A DNA stretch of 64,000 nt from Hymenobacter ruricola. Lineage in GTDB: Bacteria; Bacteroidota; Bacteroidia; Cytophagales; Hymenobacteraceae. Location: positions 1-64,000 of the forward strand of contig NZ_JADQDM010000005.1 of the NCBI RefSeq assembly GCF_015694525.1. The letters are read 5' to 3'. The notes below the pieces were generated by a model that was not told the DNA's origin, searched no databases, and saw nothing but the letters and a program-made list of their open reading frames with translations. The position numbers and the translations under genes are program-made. Below, piece after piece: positions 35,257 to 42,756 of this stretch; within the stretch, counting starts at the first letter, position 1, and the number at the start of each line of letters is the position of its first letter.

Positions 35257-35305
35257 ACAATAACTTTTATGTTATTGTCAATAGCGCGAATGGGGTCGCA
35301 CTTTG
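35257..35305 (+). promoter_or_regulatory. HTH gene promoter with inverted repeat
   Basis: ACAATAAC-TTTTAT-GTTATTGT (35257-35278) overlaps the TTG (35275-35277), which lies 20 bases before GCACTTTG (35298-35305). The start would fall at the ATG (35313), giving a leaderless message. The repeat is a likely operator, perhaps for autoregulation. Confidence 0.55.
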
Positions 35306-35312
35306 CTACTGG

Positions 35313-35543
35313 ATGGCAGGCAAAGAGACTCACCCCGTACTGGTCGCATTAGCGCGGCGCCTGAAAGCCCTACGGGAAGCCCGGCATCTCACTCTGATGG
35401 AAGTATTAGACACCACCAACGTCAATGCCGCACGCGTGGAGTCCAACCGGCAAAACATGACGGTAAAGACGCTGATAACACTTTGCGCCCACTACCATAT
35501 CACGCTGGGTGAGCTATTCGAGGGCATTGAAAAGGAAGTTTGA
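35313..35543 (+). CDS. XRE-type helix-turn-helix regulator
   Basis: 76 residues: a single HTH_3 (Cro/C1) domain, LARRLKALREARHLTLMEVLDTTNVNAARVESNRQNMTVKTL split over helices 1-4. No dimerisation tail is present, so it resembles phage and mobile-element repressors. It probably controls the adjacent lipoprotein or transposition genes; it converges on tniQ with a 13-base gap. Confidence 0.85.
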   Translation: MAGKETHPVLVALARRLKALREARHLTLMEVLDTTNVNAARVESNRQNMTVKTLITLCAHYHITLGELFEGIEKEV

Positions 35544-35556
35544 AGTGCTCCAGTCT

Positions 35557-36606
35557 CTAGTAAGGGCCTTGATAGTGCGCGTTAAATTTTCTGTTCAGGT
35601 TGGACACGTAGAAGTTGTCCATCACGACCGTATGATACCAGAAAGGAGCCTCTTCCATGTCTCGCAGCAAAGGAGTACTGGTGAGTTTGCCTTTGCTCGC
35701 TCGTTCGATAAACCGATGAGGCCACTCTTCCAGCAGCCAACCAGCTTGCTGCAACAAAGCAGCTCGCAGTTCCAAAGGCAACATTTCAAACGGAAGACGG
35801 CCCTTGGGCAGTTGGAAATACGAGGGAGGCAACTCAACACCTGCTTGTTCAACCACGCACTGCTGCAAAGCTTCCGTACGGTGTTGGCTGCTGAATAGTA
35901 TCCGCACCAAGTGGTGTAGAACCTGAAAGTAGAGATGCGGATGGAAAACCTCCGCTCGCCACCCTTCGGCCAATATTCGGTCACACTCCCTTTGCCATTG
36001 TACCAAGGCAGCCGGTGCTGGAACCGCCGGAGTATTGCACCAATCAAACAAGCAACGGTGGCATATCGTGAAGGAACGACCTGGCAAAGTTGATTTTTGT
36101 CCTAACTCCGCACGAAAAAACGCCACTGGCTCACCGCATTGCGGACATTGGTCCTCCAGCCGCATTTCACAGACTGGGCACGCTACGGACAGTGCTAACC
36201 GCCATTGCTTGCGAAAATAGGGCGTATCGCCGTCCTTCCGCAAGCACGACGGGCAAAACAACAGCCCATTGCGCCGGCGGGTCCGGTGGTAGACGCCCAA
36301 GGGTAGAATCCATGGCGTATTGCCGTTCACGTTGTGCCGCAAGTACAATCGCCCCTCGTAACTTTTCAACGTCGTGGCGAATACCTGCTCAAGCGACGCT
36401 GGGGTTCGGGCCGCCAAAATGGCCAATACCTCGGGGTGGGCAATTTTATCCGCGTCCCGATTCCAGATGTTGGGGGTGGGAAAGATTAACCTACCAAAGG
36501 TGTACACCTTAATAAGGTGGGCATGGGCCAGCCGAACCAGCCAGCTGGACAACAACTCATCCGGGCGGGGGCGCATTGCGCAGGGTAATTGGGTGGTGGA
36601 GTGCAT
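35557..36606 (-). CDS. tniQ: TniQ/TnsD-family target selector
   Basis: 349 residues. It begins with the TniQ motif (RPDELLSSWLVRLAHAH), followed by zinc-binding clusters FCPSCLRKDG, CPVCEMRLEDQCPQCGE and ICHRCLFDWC. In Tn7-like elements TniQ/TnsD binds a chosen attachment site and recruits TnsC. Being only 349 residues, it is nearer the short TniQ type than full TnsD (about 500), but still has a C-terminal domain of about 150 residues that may read the comM sequence. Confidence 0.9.
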   Translation of the reverse strand: MHSTTQLPCAMRPRPDELLSSWLVRLAHAHLIKVYTFGRLIFPTPNIWNRDADKIAHPEVLAILAARTPASLEQVFATTLKSYEGRLYLRHNVNGNTPWILPLGVYHRTRRRNGLLFCPSCLRKDGDTPYFRKQWRLALSVACPVCEMRLEDQCPQCGEPVAFFRAELGQKSTLPGRSFTICHRCLFDWCNTPAVPAPAALVQWQRECDRILAEGWRAEVFHPHLYFQVLHHLVRILFSSQHRTEALQQCVVEQAGVELPPSYFQLPKGRLPFEMLPLELRAALLQQAGWLLEEWPHRFIERASKGKLTSTPLLRDMEEAPFWYHTVVMDNFYVSNLNRKFNAHYQGPY

Positions 36607-36612
36607 AGCTGT

Positions 36613-37500
36613 CTAGATGAGCTTGTGAAACTTCATTCGGTCCGAGGGGGTGGTATAATCGACCTTGTTCAGCACAGCCGCCGTGATGCGTTCCTTCTTA
36701 GAATCAATCGCTAAAACGGCCGCGAGCTTGAGAATTTTGGAGATTTCGCCAATGGTTCCTTCGCTCATGCTCAGCAGCTTCAATGCAATGCTTTCGTCGG
36801 CCAAGTTAGACGGCTCCCGCAAGGGTAACAGCCGCTCGAAACTGAGCAGTAGGCGCAAGTAATCATCGCCGATGACCCACTTGGGCAAGGGAACTGGCTC
36901 GAATCGGTTGGCTAATTGCTCGTCGCTTTGCACAGCACTAAAAGCCGTGCGGATGCCCGCACACACAAGGGGGACCATCAACTCGTTGGACAAGTACTTG
37001 ATTACATTTAGAAACTGCCGCTGCTTTCCCTGATTCCCAGCCAGAATGTGCTGAATCTCGTCGATGACAAGCAGTTTAACCCCTAATTGCCGCAACACGT
37101 GGATAACCTGGAGCTGTTTCTTGCCCACATGGTCGTTGATTCGGTGCGGAGCATTCACTCGGTCGAGCACGATGTTATAAAATCGCTTCTCGTCGGGCTC
37201 TGGAGGAGCCTGCACGTACAGCACCGGCCATTGAAGCCGGCCATCGTCTTCCAAGGGTTGCGGCTGGTGCGCGTGGCAAAAGCGGCGTAAAATGGCCGTT
37301 TTTCCGTTGTTAGTGTCCTCCACCAGGAGCAGGTTTGGCATCCTGTGGGATGTGGGGTGTTGCAGCAAAGCCTCCATTTTGGCGAGTGCTTGCTGGGCCC
37401 GGGTGTACGGAATCCACTTCTCCGCCAGGATTGCGCGTTGCCGCTCCGCATCCGGCAGCTCCAATAACCGGAGTACGTTAGGATGCAAATGAGGCGTCAT
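36613..37500 (-). CDS. tnsC: TnsC/TniB transposition ATPase
   Basis: 295 residues. Walker A is DTNNGKT (62-68) and Walker B LLVIDEIQHI (D147, E148), with the TniB pattern YNIVLDRVNAPHR before it. It is a AAA+ regulator that links target selector to transposase. The ATG at 37500 overlaps the end of tnsB by 23 bases and tniQ follows 6 bases later, so all are one transcript and translation is probably coupled. Confidence 0.92.
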   Translation of the reverse strand: MTPHLHPNVLRLLELPDAERQRAILAEKWIPYTRAQQALAKMEALLQHPTSHRMPNLLLVEDTNNGKTAILRRFCHAHQPQPLEDDGRLQWPVLYVQAPPEPDEKRFYNIVLDRVNAPHRINDHVGKKQLQVIHVLRQLGVKLLVIDEIQHILAGNQGKQRQFLNVIKYLSNELMVPLVCAGIRTAFSAVQSDEQLANRFEPVPLPKWVIGDDYLRLLLSFERLLPLREPSNLADESIALKLLSMSEGTIGEISKILKLAAVLAIDSKKERITAAVLNKVDYTTPSDRMKFHKLI

Positions 37501-39388
37501 CAAACAAGTCGTCAAAAGGTTGAAGAGAGGTAGAAGCCGGAGGGGTTGTTTCCTCCGAAGGTGTCGGAGTGGGACGGGGCGTTCGGGCATCCAGCAGGCG
37601 GTCTGCTTCTGTGCGAGGCGCTCCACTTAGGAGCCGGTTGCGGGCCTTGGTGACCTGTTTAGTCTGCTGTACGGCTGCTAATTCCACGGCCCGCATCCGG
37701 TCGTACGCCTCGAAAATGGCCCGTTCGTTCACGGCATCGCCCAGTTGAGCGACGGCTAAGTCTCGTGCTTGGCGGAACTCCCAGACGGACATGGCTGGAT
37801 GGGAAGTGTCCCGGTATGGAATGCGGTGGTATTGCTGGGTAGCCGGGTCCAGGAAGTAGAGAAAGCTGATGTCCCGAGGGTCCCGCTTGAACACAAAACG
37901 GCGTTTCCGAGGGGATTTTGCCGGTGCGTCGGGGTCTGGGGCGTTGACGTATTGCCGCAGCACGTCGGCGTAGTAAAACACGTGGTCGATGACGACCCCA
38001 TACTCTTGGATGGTGCGCTCTTCGGCCGGCATGAAATCCACCCGTACTTGCAGTTCGTCGGTGAGCCGGGCCGGCAACCCCGTTCCGACTTGTCGGACAC
38101 TGCCCAAAATGCCTTCCTGGTACCGGTCATAGGGCGCTTGCTGAATGCCCTGGTGGACCCGCTTGTGGTACACCTGCACGATGAACGTAGTCAGCCATTG
38201 CTCGAACTCGGGGAGTGTCAGGGCCGCCTTTTTTTCGCTGTCGTAATCCTTCCGCTCGCGCACGTTGGAAAAAGTGGTTCCCGGTAAGCTATGGACCTCC
38301 TGCATGAAGGTGCCCATCAGGCGCTCGATGTGCCCACCCCAATGGGGTTTGCCCACTGGCCGCCACTCCAAGTTGATGCCGTACTTCTCGCAGGCCCGTT
38401 GCAGCGTCACCCCGCGAAACTCCTTGGCGTTGTCGGCGTGAATAGTGCTCATCACGCCCCAGCAGGGCCACTCCCCAGCCACATCCAGCTTGCTTAGCCA
38501 GACTTCTTTGGGAAGAATGGCATGGGCCAAGCACAAGCCCGTTCCTACGGCGCCAGGTGAATCGAAGGACAAATAAAACCCGACCACCATGCGGGAAAAC
38601 ACATCCAGAGCAACCGTAAGCCAGGGGCGCCCCACGGGGCGTCGGTACTGTTCGTCCACCAGAATCAGGTCCACCAGGGTGTGGTCAATCTGCACCATAG
38701 CCAGGGGGAAATCGGCTCCTGGGAAGCTACCGCGCAACGGAGTGAACTGCTCTCGTGCTTGCTTGGGGCTACCCCGATGCCGCACCTTCTCTTCGGCGGG
38801 ACGGGCGCGGATGCGGCGCCGGATGGTGTTATCTCCTGGAGGAACAAGTCCGGCCCGGTGGCACTGCTGCCGAACGGCCAGAATGACCTTGGCTATCGAC
38901 TTGCGCTGGTTCGTTAGGTAATGGGCGTCGATGGCGTCCTGGACCAGGGTTTCGATGGGAGAAGGCAAACGCTGCTGACCTTTGCCGCCCCGGATACCTT
39001 CCACGAGGGAGACAACCGAACCGGTTTCTGAGTAAGCATGAAGCCACCGGTATAGGGTAGCAGGGTGCCGCCCGTGTTGGCGAGCCACGGCTTCTACCCG
39101 TTGCTGGGTACGGGGTCCCTCCAGCAACGGCGCGAGGATAGCCAATTTGGTCCGGGCTTTTTGCAGGGTGGCCTCGGGCAGGTGAAGAACAGTATCCACA
39201 GGTGCTCCTTCCGAAGGGGCCTCCCCTTCGGTTAACGGCCGCAATTCGGCGATAAGCGCTGGGACTACGGCCCCGGTGGCTTCGTATTCAACAAGCACGT
39301 GTTGCAGGTCTTGCACGCGACGAACGCGCACGACGGCCCCTTGGTAGCGGCAACGCTCCCCCGGGACCAATCGGAGTGATTGGTCCAT
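37478..39388 (-). CDS. tnsB: TnsB/TniA DDE transposase
   Basis: 636 residues. N-terminal HTH (HPATLYRWLHAYSETGS), then the integrase catalytic core with D235 (QIDHTLVD), D319 (HADNAKEF) and E355 (GGHIERLM), then a Mu-type C-terminal domain and disordered tail, as in Tn7 TnsB. It cuts and joins the transposon 3' ends. The ATG at 39388 is chosen over a TTG at 39400. Confidence 0.95.
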   Translation of the reverse strand: MDQSLRLVPGERCRYQGAVVRVRRVQDLQHVLVEYEATGAVVPALIAELRPLTEGEAPSEGAPVDTVLHLPEATLQKARTKLAILAPLLEGPRTQQRVEAVARQHGRHPATLYRWLHAYSETGSVVSLVEGIRGGKGQQRLPSPIETLVQDAIDAHYLTNQRKSIAKVILAVRQQCHRAGLVPPGDNTIRRRIRARPAEEKVRHRGSPKQAREQFTPLRGSFPGADFPLAMVQIDHTLVDLILVDEQYRRPVGRPWLTVALDVFSRMVVGFYLSFDSPGAVGTGLCLAHAILPKEVWLSKLDVAGEWPCWGVMSTIHADNAKEFRGVTLQRACEKYGINLEWRPVGKPHWGGHIERLMGTFMQEVHSLPGTTFSNVRERKDYDSEKKAALTLPEFEQWLTTFIVQVYHKRVHQGIQQAPYDRYQEGILGSVRQVGTGLPARLTDELQVRVDFMPAEERTIQEYGVVIDHVFYYADVLRQYVNAPDPDAPAKSPRKRRFVFKRDPRDISFLYFLDPATQQYHRIPYRDTSHPAMSVWEFRQARDLAVAQLGDAVNERAIFEAYDRMRAVELAAVQQTKQVTKARNRLLSGAPRTEADRLLDARTPRPTPTPSEETTPPASTSLQPFDDLFDDASFAS

Positions 39389-39407
39389 AATCCGAATCAA
39401 AAATTAG

Positions 39408-40070
39408 TTAGAGCGACCAGAGAGGGGTGTTCATTGCCAAGGGCGCGGCGGTCAGGTCTCCGCCGATGCGGCCGCAACTGAGCAGGTGCCAGCAATGCGG
39501 CAATAGCTCCTCCGGTTGCGCTCCGGTGAAGTAAGCACCAGCGGTAATCAGGTCTTGAGGTGTAGACTTTTGGGCCCGAGTGAGCAGGTCCAGCAAGGCG
39601 GTGGTATGGCAGGACGGCACGGGCGCGGTGCGGAAACGGAGCAACAGCCGGGCGTTGCCCAGTAAGGGAGTTGCGAGAATATCCGCTTCGGTGAATACCC
39701 GAAAGGCCCAGCCTTGCTCTGCGGCGTAGTGCCGGGCAGCATCGAATTTGGGCGCCAGTTCGGCGGCCTTGGCGTCAAGTTCCGACTGGTATTTCACCTC
39801 CGCCAGGACAGCTTGCACTTCGTCTTCGTATTGAATAAGAAAGTCCGGTGTGTAGTGTCGCACACCCCGGGAACCGCCCGGGGGATGATAGGGAATGGTG
39901 ACGGGTTGCTCGCAGAAGTAGCGAACGCGGGGGTCAAACTCCAGCAGTAAGCACAAACTGCGTTCAAGCGCGGACTCGACGCGAACTACATGGTCGGCTT
40001 TCGAGGAAGGAAGAGCTCCACGCAGGGAGCCACTGTAACCAATTCCAATCTTTCGGGTGGGTATTTGCAT
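39408..40070 (-). CDS. tnsA: TnsA endonuclease
   Basis: 220 residues. Restriction-enzyme fold: E32 in RVESALERS, D76 in YTPDFLIQY and E91/K93 in AEVKY form the PD-(D/E)xK-type active site. The C-terminal helical domain is the TnsA_C-like part that contacts TnsC. With TnsA the element makes clean cuts at both strands, giving cut-and-paste movement and agreeing with the simple insertion seen here. Start is the ATG at 40070, 127 bases from the right end. Confidence 0.9.
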   Translation of the reverse strand: MQIPTRKIGIGYSGSLRGALPSSKADHVVRVESALERSLCLLLEFDPRVRYFCEQPVTIPYHPPGGSRGVRHYTPDFLIQYEDEVQAVLAEVKYQSELDAKAAELAPKFDAARHYAAEQGWAFRVFTEADILATPLLGNARLLLRFRTAPVPSCHTTALLDLLTRAQKSTPQDLITAGAYFTGAQPEELLPHCWHLLSCGRIGGDLTAAPLAMNTPLWSL

Positions 40071-40104
40071 AAAAGAGTCGCAGTATCTTTGGCGAAAAGC
40101 CAAT

Positions 40105-40197
40105 GGGTTCGCATCTTCTATGGTACTAAGACGCAGTAACTCTGGCGCTCGTTACCGACGTGTCCGAAAATGGTCGTATTTACCATGGAAATTCACA
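40105..40197 (-). repeat. transposon right end with putative TnsB site
   Basis: On the minus strand the end reads TGTGAATTTCCATGG, and inside it is CCATAGAAGATGCGAACCC (40105-40123), matching 15 of 19 bases with the left-end site at 26155-26173. A hairpin TTGGC-GAAAA-GCCAA lies at 40089-40103. Confidence 0.6.
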
Positions 40198-40202
40198 GGG
40201 GG
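40198..40202. repeat. target site duplication, right copy
   Basis: GGGGG immediately after the terminal ...TTCACA, equal to 26121-26125. Confidence 0.85.
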
Positions 40203-40881
40203 CGGCAACCCGCAGCCCGGCGAAATCTCCCTGGCCCACAACGGCGTGCTGTTTCTCGATGAGCTGCCGGAGTTCAAGCGTACGGTGCTGGAGGTGATGC
40301 GCCAGCCGCTGGAAGAGCGCCGCGTCACCATTTCAAGGGCTAAGGTCAGCACTGAGTTTCCGGCCAATTTCATGCTCATTGCCAGCATGAACCCCTGCCC
40401 GTGCGGCTATTATAATCATCCTGAGAAGGAATGCGTGTGCGGCCCCGGCGTGGTGCAGAAGTACCTGAATAAGGTATCCGGCCCGCTGCTCGACCGCATC
40501 GACCTGCACGTGGAAGTGACGCCCGTGACCTTCGACCAGATGACGGAAACGCGCAAAGCCGAAACCAGCGCCGACATTCAGCCGCGCGTGGACAAGGCCC
40601 GCGCCGTGCAGGAAACCCGCTTTCAGGACTACGCCGACATTCATTCCAACGCCATGATGCCGCCGCAGATGGTGAAAGACATTTGCGCCATCAGCGAGGA
40701 AGGCCGCACGCTGCTGAAAACGGCCATGGAGCGCCTCGGCCTCTCGGCCCGGGCCTACGACCGGATTTTGAAAGTGGCCCGCACCATTGCCGACCTCGCC
40801 GGCACCGATGACATTCAGATTCAACACCTGGCCGAAGCCATTCAGTACCGCAGCCTCGACCGCGAGGGCTGGGCCGGCTAA
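40198..40881 (+). pseudogene. comM: comM/yifB, 3' part, split by transposon
   Basis: Codes for the rest of the AAA+ protein: GEISLAHNGVLFLDELPEF (Walker B and sensor region), then MNPCPCGYYNHPEKECVCGP (the Cys-rich Mg-chelatase zinc-like insert) and the C-terminal lid, ending at 40881. Joined to the 5' part it gives a full 511-residue ComM. No start codon in frame lies near its own beginning, so it is probably not translated as an enzyme. Confidence 0.95.
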
Positions 40882-40887
40882 TTTCTT

Positions 40888-41961
40888 ATGTACAAGGCGC
40901 TCGTCAAACCCCTCCTATTCAACCTTGACGCCGAGCGCGCCCACCACCTGGTTTTCGACAACCTGCGCCGCGCCGCCCGCGTGCCGGGCACCCAGGCCCT
41001 GTTGCGCGGGCTCTACGACTTTCAGCACCCTGGGTTAGAGCGAGAAGTTTTCGGGCTGAAGTTTCCCAACCCCGTGGGCTTGGCGGCGGGCTTTGATAAA
41101 AACGCGGCCCTCACCGACGAGCTGGGCACCCTGGGCTTTGGCTTCGTGGAAATCGGCACGGTGACGCCCCGGCCGCAGCCCGGCAACCCGGCGCCGCGCC
41201 TGTTTCGCCTGCCGCAGGACGAGGCCCTCATCAACCGCATGGGCTTCAACAACGAAGGCGCGACGGCCGTGGCGGCGCGGCTGGCCCGGCGCCGCAACCG
41301 GCAACTCATCATCGGCGGCAACATTGGCAAGAACAAGGACACGCCCAACGAGCGCGCGGCCGAGGACTACGTGGCCGGTTTCGAGGCGCTGGCCGAGGTA
41401 GTCGATTATTTCGTGGTCAACGTGTCGTCGCCGAACACACCCAACTTGCGGCAGCTGCAAGAGAAAAAGCCGCTTATTGAACTCCTGCAGCAGGTGCAGG
41501 CCCGCAACCTGGGCCGCCCGGTACCGCGTCCGCTGCTGCTGAAAATCGCGCCCGACCTCTCCGATTCGCAGCTCGATGACATCCTGGAAATAGCCCGCGA
41601 AACGCAGTTGAGCGGCCTGGTAGCGACGAACACCACCATCAGCCGCGATAACCTGGGTACCGAAAGCCAGTACGTGGCCTCGCTGGGCGCGGGCGGGCTC
41701 AGCGGGCGGCCGTTGCGGGCGCGGGCCACGGAGGTCATCCGCTACCTCCACCGGCGGAGCGAGGGGGCATTGCCCATCATCGGGGCCGGCGGCATCCACT
41801 CGGCAGCCGATGCGCAGGAAAAGCTGGCTGCGGGCGCCTCGCTGATTCAGCTGTATACCGGCTTTATTTACGAAGGCCCGGCACTGGTGAGCCGGATAAA
41901 CCGGAGCCTGGTGCCAGCGCAACCTTCTTCGCACTCACCCGGCGCTGCCACCACGCAATGA
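40888..41961 (+). CDS. pyrD: dihydroorotate dehydrogenase (quinone)
   Basis: A 357-residue class 2 enzyme of pyrimidine synthesis that oxidises dihydroorotate with FMN and passes electrons to quinone at the inner membrane. FMN site GLAAGFDKNA, catalytic-serine motif VNVSSPNTPNLR and NRMGFNNEG are all present, with an N-terminal amphipathic helix typical of class 2. It starts 6 bases after comM and was probably in one operon with it. Its distal 98 bases overlap the gene on the other strand. Confidence 0.95.
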   Translation: MYKALVKPLLFNLDAERAHHLVFDNLRRAARVPGTQALLRGLYDFQHPGLEREVFGLKFPNPVGLAAGFDKNAALTDELGTLGFGFVEIGTVTPRPQPGNPAPRLFRLPQDEALINRMGFNNEGATAVAARLARRRNRQLIIGGNIGKNKDTPNERAAEDYVAGFEALAEVVDYFVVNVSSPNTPNLRQLQEKKPLIELLQQVQARNLGRPVPRPLLLKIAPDLSDSQLDDILEIARETQLSGLVATNTTISRDNLGTESQYVASLGAGGLSGRPLRARATEVIRYLHRRSEGALPIIGAGGIHSAADAQEKLAAGASLIQLYTGFIYEGPALVSRINRSLVPAQPSSHSPGAATTQ

Positions 41962-42550
41962 CGGGCACGCCCAGCGCGGTAGGCCACAGAAAATTATAAG
42001 GGAACGGGATGAAGTGCAGGCTGGTGACCGAAAATGCCGACACCGCCGCGATGTACGAAGCCATAAAGCCCGAAATGTGGTTGCGCAGCCACTGGTTTTT
42101 GGTCCAGTGCCCGGCGTTGGCGTAGCCGCGCAGCTGGCGGGCCGCCGTCAGGGCTCCCAGCGTGCCGAACACGCCCACGGGAATGTTGCGGGCCACGAAC
42201 GCATAGCTCACCGTGCCCAGAAACACCAGCAGCCCCACGCCGGCCACGGCCCAGTCAAAGGCGGCCACTTCGGCGTCCCAGGCCAGGTGCTTGAGGTAGA
42301 GCGAGCGGTAGCCGAAGCAGGCCATGTAGAGGCTGAAAACCGCCGTGAGCAGCAAAAATGTGCTGTGAATGTGCTGCGAGCCCACCAGCGCCGTGGTGCC
42401 TGCCACGGCCATCGCCCAGAAAAACACCTTGCCCCAGCGGCGGTGCGCCGGGCCGCCTTTGCGCACGGCCAGGGCCACGGGTGCCACAAAAAACCCAATA
42501 AATCCGGCGGAGATGTGCAGGAAGCGGTTGGCCTGAAAGAAGGTTTCCAT
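41864..42550 (-). CDS. membrane protein, DUF2306-like
   Basis: 228 residues from the ATG at 42550. Six to seven hydrophobic helices; begins NRFLHISAGFIGFFVAPVAL and has RKGGPAHRRWGKVFFW, a pattern of the DUF2306 group. Function unknown. The 3' end overlaps pyrD by 98 bases on the opposite strand, so its last 33 residues are encoded antisense to the enzyme. This tail could be an accidental extension. Confidence 0.65.
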   Translation of the reverse strand: METFFQANRFLHISAGFIGFFVAPVALAVRKGGPAHRRWGKVFFWAMAVAGTTALVGSQHIHSTFLLLTAVFSLYMACFGYRSLYLKHLAWDAEVAAFDWAVAGVGLLVFLGTVSYAFVARNIPVGVFGTLGALTAARQLRGYANAGHWTKNQWLRNHISGFMASYIAAVSAFSVTSLHFIPFPYNFLWPTALGVPVIAWWQRRVSAKKVALAPGSGLSGSPVPGLRK

Positions 42551-42676
42551 GAGTTCGGCGCGGGTTTGGTTGAACCGCGACCGAAAGATGGCAGGCCGCT
42601 TCCGGCAAACCTGAAAAAGCTGACCCAAACGCCTGATTCAGCGCCCGAATCGTCTTCCCGCCCCGATAGAACGATG

Positions 42677-42756
42677 TAGAGACGCGTATTCGCGTCGCGT
42701 CGTTGAACGATACCGCCCGAACGGCCCGGACGACGAGACGCGAATACGCGCCTCTA
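42677..42756. repeat. palindromic intergenic element, TAGAGACGCG family
   Basis: TAGAGACGCGTATTCGCGTC... is mirrored by ...GACGCGAATACGCGCCTCTA with one mismatch. The right end holds the stop codon of the PagL-like gene. Confidence 0.85.

Larger units (their letters stand above)
26126..40197. mobile_element. Tn7-like transposon inserted in comM
   Basis: A 14,072-bp element. Both ends start TGTGAA and share further bases (TTCC, TAAAT, GA) over about 24 positions, and the element is flanked by a GGGGG duplication. Removing the element and one copy joins codons GTG GGC GGG GGC GGC AAC and restores an unbroken 511-codon comM. At the right end it carries tnsA, tnsB, tnsC/tniB and tniQ, all pointing inward (minus strand). 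The rest is cargo, mostly plus strand and visibly AT-richer than the host genes. No CRISPR array or cas gene is present, so targeting is presumably by the TniQ protein recognising comM. Confidence 0.95.

Noticed and set aside
26126-40197. CRISPR-associated transposon (CAST)
   Set aside because: No CRISPR repeats, no Cas12k or Cascade genes; tnsA and a zinc-finger TniQ with a long C-terminal domain suggest protein-guided targeting.
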